Assembly: GCA_029891385.1 (NCBI GenBank)
Contig: CM057230.1
Span: 55,593,414-55,657,413, forward strand
DNA length: 64,000 bases
Direction of reading: 5' to 3'
Source: Erythroxylum novogranatense
Taxonomy: Eukaryota; Streptophyta; Magnoliopsida; Malpighiales; Erythroxylaceae
Shown: piece by piece, positions 48,401-60,235 of the stretch
How positions within the stretch are numbered: position 1 is the first letter of the stretch
How the letters are laid out: each line of letters begins with the position of its first letter
Position numbers and translations under genes: made by a program
The notes under the pieces: generated by a model
The model's input: the letters and a program-made list of their open reading frames with translations, nothing else
What the model was told of the DNA's origin: nothing
Databases searched by the model: none

Positions 48401-50013
48401 ATGTGTATAGCCTTCTCCAGTTTGCCCATTAGTGTACGGAGTCGATTCGGACTCCTTCACGGCTACATCGGACCGCAATGCGGAAAGTGTAGTACGTTCT
48501 GTTCACGATCGCATGGACCGCTATGGGGGGCTGCAGCGATCTGCTCTGCTTGGACCTAGCTGCACCATTCGATGTGTAATATGTTTTGATTTGTTTATGT
48601 GTTCGCATTCATATTTATGAAAAATTCAAGAAGTTTTGAAAATGAGAAAAAAAAGTGAGATTATTATGAAAAGTTTGAAAATATGAAAAAGTGTTTGAGG
48701 AAATTGTTTGAAAATTGAAAAGTTTGAAACGTTAGCCCTTTTGGCAAAAAGTTTATAAAGAAATGTTTTCGCTTATTTATCGGTTTATAAATGTGTTATC
48801 CACGAGCTTAGAGCTCACCCCTTTCATCCCCATCTCCGTGTTTGACGGTGAGATTGGATGAAAGAATGTGAAGACGATTCAAGCCGACGGTTTTGTGCTT
48901 TTGAAATTTGCATGAGTTAGTTTTGAGTAATCAAATTTGAGTATGGAAATGTTTATGGTTTAGATAAATTTGGAAAAGTGTATTTGTGTATAAAGTTAAG
49001 TATTGTGAATGATTTGAAATTTGTATAGGAAATTATGGAGAATTTGAGAACATATTGTATGGTTGATTTGGGAATATATATGTATGAATTTGGAAATGAG
49101 TTGAATTATGAGTTTGGTATTTATTGATTTGAGAATTATGGAAGTATTAGTTTTAGGTTTGTGTTTCTGCTGGTGTTGGAATTCCGGACGGGAGTGTCCG
49201 ATGATTCTGAGGTCTGTTGAGATTATAGAAGTGTATTCGCTTTGCGAGAATTTTGGAGTTAGGATAAAGGCGTTAGTTATATCTTTAAATTTTCGATAAG
49301 ATTTGGGATAAAAGTGTAATTGTGGAAATTGGATGCATTGGTTATGTTTTAAATGAGTTTGAGTAAGAGAAGAAATGAATAAGGAATGAGAATAAGAAAA
49401 GAAAAAAAAATTATAACGGATTTTGGAACGTCTTAGAATTCCCAACGCGATTACTTTCTGTTCTTTCTTTGATTCACGGATGTCGGAAGATGTTTTCAGT
49501 TTAAATTGATTTGTTTGCTTACTTTGTTTGCTATCCGTATTCGATTTTCATTCGATTCGATCCGCTTTAACTTATTCGTTCCACTTTGTGATCCGTATTC
49601 GATTATTTCGCTTATATATTCGCTGAATCGCTTCGTTTGATTCAATTAGTTCTGGCTTCCGCTTGCATTTGCTTCCGTTTCGCTACTTTCGGATTTGTTC
49701 GCTTCCGCATTTTGTTTTCGATCCGAAATATCCGCTTCCCTTCGTTTCCGTTTGCTTCGATTTCCGTTCTGCTTATGTAGTTGGGTCCCGGATCGGGATC
49801 CATAGAGTGAAAGTGTTAAGTTGGTTCGGTTGGGATCCGGATCCCGGATCGGGTCCCAACATTTATGGTATCAGAGCATAGAGTGAAAGTGTTAAGTTTA
49901 TTCGGTTGGGATCCGGTTCCCGGATCGGGTCCCAACATTTATGGTATCAGAGCATAGAGTGAAAGTGTTAAGTTTATTCGGTTGGGATCCGGTTCCCGGA
50001 TCGGGTCCCAACA
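45467..50013 (+). mobile_element. Family-A array, LTR 1 (4547 bp)
   Basis: It starts TGTTGGACC and ends GGGTCCCAACA. Its order of landmarks is: minisatellite 46120-46310; hairpin AGCCAC-GAAA-GTGGCT at 47132-47147; GA-rich leader; donor-like GAG|GTAAGA at 47355-47356; hairpin GAGCTTAGAGCTC near 48813-48825; and a position where copy 3 has CTCCAG but this copy reads CTCCGTG. Two 76-bp repeats close the LTR (49862-50013). No open frame of coding quality is present. Confidence 0.9.
49862..50013 (+). repeat. Two 76-bp repeats carrying extra primer sites (LTR 1)
   Basis: Units 49862-49937 and 49938-50013 each run from TTTATGGTATCAGAGC to GGGTCCCAACA. Each holds a primer-like TGGTATCAGAGC (49866-49877 and 49942-49953). 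They are inside the LTR, because LTR 3 also contains both and ends exactly after the second. Confidence 0.9.
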
Positions 50014-50615
50014 TTTATGGTATCAGAGCCCAGTAATATGATCTTACTTGGGCGTATGAGTATGAATAAGGAATTGATACGAGTTTGTAAAGATAAAAGT
50101 GAATTTGTGAGAGTGTGTTAGGTGGTCATTTGATTTTGATGAAAGAAATATGATTGTCTTTAGGAATGTGAAATTGATGTGCATGACTATGTGATTTAAT
50201 TCATGTGATTGGTTTGATTTGAGTGTTCGAATATGTTTGACTTTCGAATGTGTTGAGGAAATTAAGATTAGAATTTCTTGATAAATTGTGATGAATTGAT
50301 ATAGATGAAAGAATGATGGCATAATGATGATTGAACCATATTAGGGTTCCTTAAGAAATGGACCATTAATTTGTGTCCATATCTCAAGAAATAATGAGTT
50401 ATAGATATAGTAAGTTAATATGATATGAGTGGTATGAGATACATATATGATGAGAAAATTAGATAAGAGAAAGTGATGTGATTATGAATTTTGGAAAGAA
50501 ATTAGTAAGACAAAGTTTGATGATTTTGTTTAAAAGAAATTTATGCAATAATGAGTTGCTTGGAGTTTAAGTAAATATGAATTTCGAGGACGAAATTCTT
50601 TTAAGAGGGGAGAAA
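50014..50615 (+). mobile_element. Family-A array, interior 1 (602 bp)
   Basis: It holds the primer site TGGTATCAGAGCC (50018-50030), non-coding leader, then codons reading NFEDEILLRGE and the polypurine tract AAGAGGGGAGAAA just before LTR 2. No gag or pol domain remains. Confidence 0.9.
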
Positions 50616-53600
50616 TGTTGGACCCGAACCTTGAGTGACAATTTGACTATGATCAGTGGATGAGTTGATTGAAATTAAGTTGAAGATCATGAAATAAAGA
50701 GAAAAGTATGAAAATATGAAAAATTGTGTAATAGTTGACTTTCCGGCCTTTGAAGGTTGACTTATGATTGAGGCAAAATTTGATAAAATGATCTACATGA
50801 AACTTGTAGATTATGTTGAGAGATTTTGTGGACATAAAGTTTGTAATTTTTCGATATCGGAGTGAAAGTTATGATCATCAAAGTTTATGTTTGATCGGGT
50901 TTGACTTTTATTATGGTTGAAGCTTTGACTGAGGAATTAACCTAGTTAGAGGTTATTTGAGCTTTGATGTTCTTCATGAAAATTGAAGGATTTGTTTTGA
51001 TCTTTATTTCGATATAAAGTATGCAATTTTTCGATCTCGGAAAATTAAGTTATGATTTTACAAGTTTGTATAGAGGATAGTGTCTTTGACGGAAAATGGA
51101 CTCCGTAGGAGTTGAATTGAGTTTTATGTTCTTCTTGGAAGATTTAGAGCGTCTCTCAAGCTTTCTATAGAGACTAAGTTTGTCAAAATCGGAGTTCGGG
51201 ATGAAAAGTTATGAATTTTGGAAGTTTAGAGGAAAAAAAAAAAGGAAAGTTTTAAGCGCCTCGCTAGGCTGACGGCTCGCCCTAGCGAGGCGGGCGCCAG
51301 ATATCACAGGGCGACGCCTCCTCTAGCGAAGGGGCGTCTCGCCCTCATGACGGCGCCTCGCCCTCATGAGTTAGGGCGTCCGTCTGCATCCGACGCCTGC
51401 TTTGCTCTTCGATTTTCTTGATTTTCCTCCTTTAATCCGACCTTTATTCACTATTTTGCTTATATCTTTTCCGTCCGACATCCGATTGAGTTGATTCTTT
51501 TGCGTTGGATTCCTAAGACATTGAATTTCATTTTATAAGAAATTTGTGAACTTTGAGATTAAATTAATGGTGATTAATTTAATCAAAGTGAGTCGGGAAA
51601 TTTCCGAGCATGATTAAGTGTTTTGTAAAATTCGGGATCTGTAGAGATCCGATTGAAGCGATTCTTGAGGCGAAATAAAGATAAGACAAGGGGCTACAAA
51701 TCATATGAAGACATGAAATGTCAATTTTGCCCTTAGGACTGTTAATTTTTGAATTTAAGTTCGGATTAGGGTTTAATTTTTGGATTGGGAACACCTGTGA
51801 GTAATTTGAGTATAACTTTTGATCTGGGAATCGAAATGAGGCGATTCTTGTTTTGAATTAAACTAGAGACATAAGGCTACAATTGTTATGAAGACATCGA
51901 GTTTCAATTCTGGGATTAAGAATGTGAAATTTTGGACGGAAATAATCGTACATAAGAAATGTGTTAGAATATAGATTTTTCCGCACTGTTTCGCACATAA
52001 CTTTTGATGTAGTGCTCGGAATTGAGCGCGGTCAGTGGCGTTGGATTCGTATGAGTGAGAGGAACATTTCTCGAGAAGGAAGTTTGGACAAATTCCTTCA
52101 ATTTGATAGTGCGAATCAAACCGCAAGTAAGCGTAACTTTAAGTTTTGAATGGAGGGCAATTTGGTCATTTGACCATCAATTAATGAAACACAGATGGTG
52201 TTGTCGTTTTTGGCTATTAAAAGCCACGAAAGTGGCTGGAAATTTCCAGAGAAAAGGAGAAGAGAAATAAGAAGAAAGAAGAAGAATGGAGAAGAGTTCG
52301 TATGGAGAAAGAAGAGGGAGAAGTTTAGTTTTAATTTTTCTACTCAATTCTTCAAGCTTTTGGGATTTTTCCAAGAAGGAAAAGAGTGGAGAATGAAGAG
52401 AGCTTCTTCATGAGCCAAGAAAATACGAATTTGGAAGAGAAAGAGGTAAGAGAAATTTTTCTACTTTGAGATTTTGATTAATTTTCGGTTTAGAATTATG
52501 TCATATAAGATGGGTTTATGATTTATGAAGTTAATTTTGAAATATATGCTTTAGGTTGGGTTTAATTTTGGATGGAAAATTGATTAAGGTTTAGGCTAAA
52601 TTTTATGATTGAGAATTTGGAGATATTTTGGTGTAGAATTATAGGAAATATGATGAATTGATGATATATGAAATCAATTTCGAAGAATTTGTATTTTATG
52701 GTATTGAATTGGGATAAATTGGTTTAGGCCAATTTTAAGATTTGGGGATTTTTGAAATTGAGGATTTAAATAGTTTGGAATTAATGTGAATTGAAGAATT
52801 GTGAGATTAATTTTGAAGAAATTATGTTTTATGAGATTGAATTGAGTGTCTTGGTTTAGGCCAATTTTGAAAATTGGGATTTTCAAAATTGGAGATTGAA
52901 ATAGCTTGAATGTAAATGGAATTGGTGAATTCCTAAGTTGATTGTGAAAATTAAGTATTTTCGATGTGAAATTTGGATGATTATGGTTTAGGTTTTGGTA
53001 CTTTGGAAGAGAGAAAAGCAAGGATCAATTGGAGCTTGAAATCAAGTTTAAGCAATAATTGAGGTGGGTAGCATATTTATATTTTGATTTGTGAGCAATA
53101 TGCAATTTTGAAAAATTAAAGAAAACAATTTTGAAAAATAAAGAAAGCAAAAATGTGAAAATTTTGACAAATTATTGTTTTGTAAAGGTTTGAAATTCGA
53201 TTTAGAATGTTTTCGAAAGATTATTATAAGTTTGAATTCATTGATAGAAATTTCAAAATGCATTTGTTGTGTATGCATTATTCAATTGTTGAAATTATTG
53301 TTTGATTGAATGTTTTGATTGTTGAATTTAGTGAATGATAGATGAATAAATTAAGTGGTATGCATTTTAGGAAAATTTTGAAGAAAAGTACGAAATTGAA
53401 AAGTGCCTTGAGCAATCCGACTTTTCGTTTTCGATTATGTGTTATGTGGGTTTGGTAGGTCCTTGGTGAGTCATTATTGTCTCTATGTGTATAGCCTTCT
53501 CCAGTGCTGCCGCTAGTGCACGGAGTCGATTTCGGACTCCTTCACGGCTACTTGGACCGCAATGCGGAAAGTGTAATGACGTTTCGTTTCACGACGCATG

Positions 53601-55101
53601 GACCGCTTATGCGGACCTGCGCATGACGCTCTGCTTGGACTAGCTGACCATTCGATGTGTAATATGTTTTGATTTGTTTATGTGTTCGCATTCATATTTA
53701 TGAAAAATTCAAGAAGTTTTGAAAATGAGAAAAAAAAGTGAGATTATTATGAAAAGTTTGAAAATATGAAAAAGTGTTTGAGGAAATTGTTTGAAAAATT
53801 GAAAAGTTTGAAGCGTTAGCCCTTTTGGCAAAAGTTTATAAAGAAATGTTTTCCTTATTTATCGGTTTATAAATGTGTTATCCACGAGCTTAGAGCTCAC
53901 CCCCCTTTCATCCCCATCTCCGTGTTTCGACGTGAGATTGGATGAAAGAATGTGAAGACATCGATTCAAGCGGTTTTGTGCTTTTGAAATTTGCATGAGT
54001 TAGTTTTGAGTAATCTGAAATTTGAGTATGGAAATGTTTATGGTTTAGATAAATTTGGAAAAGTGTATTTGTGTATAAAGTTAAGTATTGTGAATGATTG
54101 TGAAATTTGTATAGGAAATTATGGAGAATTTGAGAACATATTGTATGGTTGATTTGGGAATATATATGTATGAATTTGGAAATGAGTTGAATTATGAGTT
54201 TGGTATTTATTGATTTGAGAATTATGGAAGTATTAGTTTTAGGTTTGTGTTTACTGGGTGTTGGAATTCCGGACGGAGTGTCCGATGATTCGAGTCTGTT
54301 GAGATTATAGAAGTGTATTCGCTTTGCGAGGAATTTTTGGAGTTAGGATAAAGGCGATCGTTATCTTTTAAATTTTCGATAAGATTTGGGATAAAAGTGT
54401 AATTGTGGAAATTGGATGCATTGGTTATGTTTTAAATGAGTTTGAGTAAGAGAAGAAATGAATAAGGAATGAGAATAAGAAAAGAAAAAAAAATTATAAC
54501 GGATTTTGGAACGTCTTAGAATTCCCAACGCGATTCTGTTTCCTGTTCTTTGCTGATTCACGGATGTCGGAAGATGTTTTCAGTTTAAATTGATTTGTTT
54601 GCTTACTTTGTTTGCTATCCGTATTCGATTTTCATTCGATTCGATCCCGCTTTCGCTTATTCGTTCCACTTTGTGATCCGTATTCGATTATTTCGCTTCG
54701 CTATATTCGCTTGAATCTGTTCGTTTGATTCAATTAGTTCTGGCTTCCGCTTGCATTTGCTTCCGTTTCGCTACTTTCGGATTTGTTCGCTTCCGCATTT
54801 TGTTTTCGATCCGAAATATCCGCTTCCCTTCGTTTCCGTTTGCTTCGATTTCCGTTCTGCTTATGTAGTTGGGTCCCGGATCGGGATCCATAGAGTGAAA
54901 GTGTTAAGTTGGTTCGGTTGGGATCCGGATCCCGGATCGGGTCCCAACATTTATGGTATCAGAGCATAGAGTGAAAGTGTTAAGTTTATTCGGTTGGGAT
55001 CCGGTTCCCGGATCGGGTCCCAACATTTATGGTATCAGAGCATAGAGTGAAAGTGTTAAGTTTATTCGGTTGGGATCCGGTTCCCGGATCGGGTCCCAAC
55101 A
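50616..55101 (+). mobile_element. Family-A array, LTR 2 (4486 bp)
   Basis: It is near-identical to LTRs 1 and 3 over most of its length but has many single-base deletions and scrambled GC-rich patches (for example 51255-51400 and 53510-53650). Donor-like GT is at 52446-52447 and the terminal 76-bp repeats are at 54950-55101. Confidence 0.9.
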
Positions 55102-55707
55102 TTTATGGTATCAGAGCCCAGTAATATGATCTTACTTGGGCGTATGAGTATGAATAAGGAATTGATACGAGTTTGTAAAGATAAAAGTGAATTTGTGAGA
55201 GTGTGTTAGGTGGTCATTTGATTTTGATGAAAGAAATATGATTGTCTTTAGGAATGTGAAATTGATGTGCATGACTATGTGACGAATTCATGTGATTGGT
55301 TTGATTTGAGTGTTCAGAATATGTTTGACTTTCGGAATGTGTTGAGGAAATTAAGATTAGAATTTCTTGATAAATTGTGATGAATTGATATAGATGAAAG
55401 AATGATGGCATAATGATGATTGAACCATATTAGGGTTCCTTAAGAAATGGACCATTAATTTGTGTCCATATCTGAAGAAATAATGAGTTATAGATATAGT
55501 AAGTTAATATGATATGAGTGGTATGAGATACATATATGATGAGAAAATTAGATAAGAGAAAGTGATGTGATTATGAATTTTGGAAAGAAATTAGTAAGAC
55601 AGTGTTTGATGATTTTTGTTTAAAAAGAAATTTATGCAATAATGAGTTGCTTGGAGTTTAAGTAAATATGAATTTCGAGGACGAAATTCTTTTAAGAGGG
55701 GGAGAAA
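55102..55707 (+). mobile_element. Family-A array, interior 2 (606 bp)
   Basis: It matches interior 1: primer site TGGTATCAGAGCC at 55106-55118, a tail reading NFEDEILLRGGEMLD, and polypurine tract AAGAGGGGGAGAAA before LTR 3. Confidence 0.9.
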
Positions 55708-57559
55708 TGTTGGACCCCGAACCTTGAGTGACAATTTGACTATGATCAAGTGGATGAGTTGATTGAAATTAAGTTGAAGATCATGAAATAAAGAGAAAAA
55801 GTATGAAAATATGAAAAATTGTGTAATAGTTGACTTTCTGGCCTTTGAAGGTTGACTTATGATTGAGGCAAAATTTGATAAAATGATCTACATGAAACTT
55901 GTAGATTATGTTGAGAGATTTTTGTGGACATAAAGTTTGTAATTTTTCGATATCGGGAGTGAAAGTTATGATCAGTCAAAGTTTATGTTTGATCGGGTTT
56001 GACTTTTATTATGGTTGAAGCTTTGACTGAGGAATTAACCTAGTTAGAGGTTATTTGAGCTTTGATGTTCTTCATGAAAATTGAAGGATTTGTTTTGATC
56101 TTTATTTCGATATAAAGTATGCAATTTTTCGATCTCGGAAAATTAAGTTATGATTTTTACAAGTTTGTATAGAGGATAGTGTCTTTGACCGGAAAATGGA
56201 CTCCCGTAGGAGTTGAATTGAGTTTTATGTTCTTCTTGGAAGATTTAGAGCGTCTCTCAAGCTTTCTATAGAGACTAAGTTTGTCAAAATCGGAGTTCGG
56301 GATGAAAAGTTATGAATTTTGGAAGTTTAGAGGAAAAAAAAAAAAAGGAAAAGTTTTAGCGCCCTCGCTAGGGCGACGGCTCGCCCTAGCGAGGCGGGCG
56401 CCCGTATGCGCCCTCGCGAGGGCGACGCCTCGCCCTAGCGAGCGGGCGTCTCGCCCTCGCGAGCGGCGTCTCGCCCTCGCGAGTTGGGGCGTCCGTACGC
56501 ATCCGACGCCGTTTTGCTCTTCTGATTTTCTTGATTTTCCTCCTTTAATCCGACCTTTATTCACTATTTTGCTTATATCTTTTCCGTCCGACATCCGATT
56601 GAGTTGATTCTTTTTGCGTTGGATTCCTAAGACATTGAATTTCATTTTATAAGAAATTTGTGAACTTTTGAGATTAAATTAATGGTGATTAATTTAATCA
56701 AAGTGAGTCGGGAAATTTCCGAGCATGATTAAGTGTTTTGTAAAATTCGGGATCTGTAGAGATCCGATTGAAGCGATTCTTGAGGCGAAATAAAGATAAG
56801 ACAAGGGGCTACAAATCATATGAAGACATGAAATGTCAATTTTGCCCTTAGGACTGTTAATTTTTGAATTTAAGTTCGGATTAGGGTTTAATTTTTGGAT
56901 TGGGAACACCTGTGAGTAATTTGAGTATAACTTTTGATCTGGGAATCGAAATGAGGCGATTCTTGTTTTGAATTAAACTAGAGACATAAGGCTACAATTG
57001 TTATGAAGACATCGAGTTTCAATTCTGGGATTAAGAATGTGAAATTTTGGACGGAAATAATCGTACATAAGAAATGTGTTAGAATATAGATTTTTCCGCA
57101 TCTTTACTTTACATAACTTTTGATGTAGTGCTTTCGAATTGAGCGCGGTCAGTGGCGTTAGATTCGTATGAGTGAGAGGAACATTTCTCGAGAAGGAAGT
57201 TTGGACAAATTCCTTCAATTTGATAGTGCGAATCAAACCGCAAGTAAGCGTAACTTTAAGTTTTGAATGGAGGGCAATTTGGTCATTTGACCATCAATTA
57301 ATGAAACACAGATGGTGTTGTCGTTTTTGGCTATTAAAAGCCACGAAAGTGGCTGGAAATTTCCAGAGAAAAGGAGAAGAGAAATAAGAAGAAAGAAGAA
57401 GAATGGAGAAGAGTTCGTATGGAGAAAGAAGAGGAGAAGTTTAGTTTTAATTTTCTACTCAATTCTTCAAGCTTTTGGGATTTTCCAAGAAGGAAAAGAG
57501 TGGAGAATGAAGAGAGCTTCTTCATGAGCCAAGAAAATACGAATTTGGAAGAGAAAGAG

Positions 57560-59050
57560 GTAAGAGAAATTTTTCTACTTTGAGATTTTGATTAATTTTC
57601 GGTTTAGAATTATGTCATATAAGATGGGTTTATGATTTATGAAGTTAATTTTGAAATATATGCTTTAGGTGGGTTTAATTTTGGATGGAAAATTGATTAA
57701 GGTTTAGGCTAAATTTTATGATTGAGAATTTGGAGATATTTTGGTGTAGAATTATAGGAAATATGATGAATTGATGATATATGAAATCAATTTCGAAGAA
57801 TTTGTATTTTATGGTATTGAATTGGGATAAATTGGTTTAGGCCAATTTTAAGATTTGGGGATTTTTGAAATTGAGGATTTAAATAGTTTGGAATTAATGT
57901 GAATTGAAGAATTGTGAGATTAATTTTGAAGAAATTATGTTTTATGAGATTGAATTCGAGTGTCTTGGTTTAGGCCAATTTTGAAAATTGGGGATTTTCA
58001 AAATTGGAGATTGAAATAGCTTGAATGTAAATGGAATTGGTGAATTCCTAAGTTGATTGTGAAAATTAAGTATTTTCTGATGTGAAATTTGGATGATTAT
58101 GGTTTAGGTTTTGGTACTTTGGAAGAGAGAAAAGCGAGGATCAATTGGAGCTTGAAATCAAGTTTAAGCAATAATTCGAGGTGGGTAGCATATTTATATT
58201 TTGATTTGTGAGCAATATGCAATTTTTGAAAAATTAAAGAAAACAATTTTGAAAAATAAAGAAAGCAAAAATGTGAAAATTTTGACAAATTATTGTTTTG
58301 TAAAGGTTTGAAATTACGATTTAGAATGTTTTCTCAAAGATTATTATAAGTTTGAATTCATTGATAGAAATTTCGAAAATGCATTTGTTGTGTATGCATT
58401 ATTCAATTGTTGAAATTATTGTTTGATTGAATGTTTTGATTGTTGAATTTAGTGAATGATAGATGAATAAATTAAGTGGTATGCATTTTGGGAAAAATTT
58501 TGAAGAAAAGTACGAAATTGAAAAGTGCCTTGAGCAATCCGACTTTTCGTTTTCGATTATGTGTTATGTGGGTTTGGTAGGTCCTTGGTGAGTCATTATT
58601 GTCTCTATGTGTATAGCCTTCTCCAGTGCCCGCTAGTGGGCACGGAGTCCGTTCGGACTCCTTCACGGCTATACACGGACCGCAATGCGGGAAAGTGTAG
58701 TATCGTTCTGTTTCACGATCGCACAGACCGCTATCTTGGGGACTGCAATCTGCTCTGTTGGACTAGCTGCACCATTCGATGTGTAATATGTTTTGATTTG
58801 TTTATGTGTTCGCATTCATATTTATGAAAAATTCAAGAAGTTTTGAAAATGAGAAAAAAAAGTGAGATTATTATGAAAAGTTTGAAAATATGAAAAAGTG
58901 TTTGAGAAATTGTTTGAAAAATTGAAAAGTTTGAAGCGTTAGCCCTTTGGCAAAAAGTTTATAAAGAAATATTTTACGCTTATTTATCGGTTTATAAATG
59001 TGTTATCCACGAGCTTCGAAGCTCACCCCCCCTTTCATCCCCATCTCCAG
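57560..59050 (+). other. Intron-like segment in array LTR 3
   Basis: It is 1491 bp from GTAAGA to CCAG. Downstream of the donor is T-rich DNA, and the hairpin and C-run come just before the acceptor. The same positions in solo LTR A are 4581 and 6278. Confidence 0.45.
59011..59024 (+). other. Conserved hairpin before the acceptor (array LTR 3)
   Basis: GAGCTTCGAAGCTC is a perfect 14-bp palindrome, so it can form a GAGCT/AGCTC stem. It is followed by ACCCCCCC and CCAG. Confidence 0.6.
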
Positions 59051-60235
59051 GTTTCGAGCAGGAGATTGGATGAAAGAATGTGAAGACATCAGTTCCGACG
59101 GTTTTGTGCTTTTGAAATTTGCATGAGTTAGTTTTGAGTAATCTGAAATTTGAGTATGGAAATGTTTATGGTTTAGATAAATTTGGAAAAGTGTATTTGT
59201 GTATAAAGTTAAGTATTGTGAATGACTGTGAAATTTGTATAGGAAATTATGGAGAATTTGAGAACATATTGTATGGTTGATTTGGGAATATATATGTATG
59301 AATTTGGAAATGAGTTGAATTATGAGTTTGGTATTTATTGATTTGAGAATTATGGAAGTATTAGTTTTAGGTTTGTGTTTCTGCTGGTGTTGGAATTCCG
59401 GACGGGAGTGTCCGATGATTCTGAGGTCTGTTGAGATTATAGAAGTGTATTCTGCCTTTGCAGGAATTTTTGGGTTAGGATAAAGGCAGCCGTTATGCTG
59501 CCGAATTTTCGATAAGATTTGGGATAAAAGTGTAATTGTGGAAATTGGATGCATTGGTTATGTTTTAAATGAGTTTGAGTAAGAGAAGAAATGAATAAGG
59601 AATGAGAATAAGAAAAGAAAAAAAAATTTATAAATGATTTTGGAACGTCTTAGAATTCCCAACGCGATTCTGTTTCCTGTTCTTTGCTGATTCACGGATG
59701 TCGGAAGATGTTTTCAGTTTAAATTGATTTGTTTGCTTACTTTGTTTGCTATCCGTATTCGATTTTCATTCGATTCGATCCCGCTTTCGCTTATTCGTTC
59801 CGCTTTGTGATCCGTATTCGATTATTTCGCTTCGCTATATTCGCTTGAATCTGTTCGTTTGATTCAATTAGTTCTGGCTTCCGCTTGCATTTGCTTCCGT
59901 TTCGCTACTTTCGGATTTGTTCGCTTCCGTATTTTGTTTTCGATCCGAAATATCCGCTTCCCTTCGTTTCCGTTTGCTTCGATTTCCGTTCTGCTTATGT
60001 AGTTGGGTCCCGGATCGGGATCCATAGAGTGAAAGTGTTAAGTTGGTTCGGTTGGGATCCGGATCCCGGATCGGGTCCCAACATTTATGGTATCAGAGCA
60101 TAGAGTGAAAGTGTTAAGTTTATTCGGTTGGGATCCGGTTCCCGGATCGGGTCCCAACATTTATGGTATCAGAGCATAGAGTGAAAGTGTTAAGTTTATT
60201 CGGTTGGGATCCGGTTCCCGGATCGGGTCCCAACA

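Larger units (their letters stand above)
55708..60235 (+). mobile_element. Family-A array, LTR 3 (4528 bp)
   Basis: This looks like the cleanest copy of the three. Minisatellite is at 56355-56510, donor-like GAG|GTAAGA at 57560-57561, perfect palindrome GAGCTTCGAAGCTC at 59011-59024, acceptor-like CATCTCCAG at 59049-59050, and terminal 76-bp repeats at 60084-60235. It ends CCCAACA at 60235, and LTR C resumes without a third primer site. Confidence 0.9.

Noticed and set aside
49866..49877. tRNA gene suggested by TGGTATCAGAGC
   Set aside because: Only the primer complement of the tRNA 3' end is present; there are no A and B boxes or cloverleaf arms.
49862..50030. CRISPR-like appearance of regularly spaced 76-bp repeats
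   Set aside because: The units are head-to-tail without spacers, contain a tRNA primer site and LTR end, and lie in plant nuclear DNA.
46871..57387. Set of 60-110-aa ORFs repeated every 5.1 kb in the array
   Set aside because: They are frames within LTR copies, broken differently in each copy by small indels.
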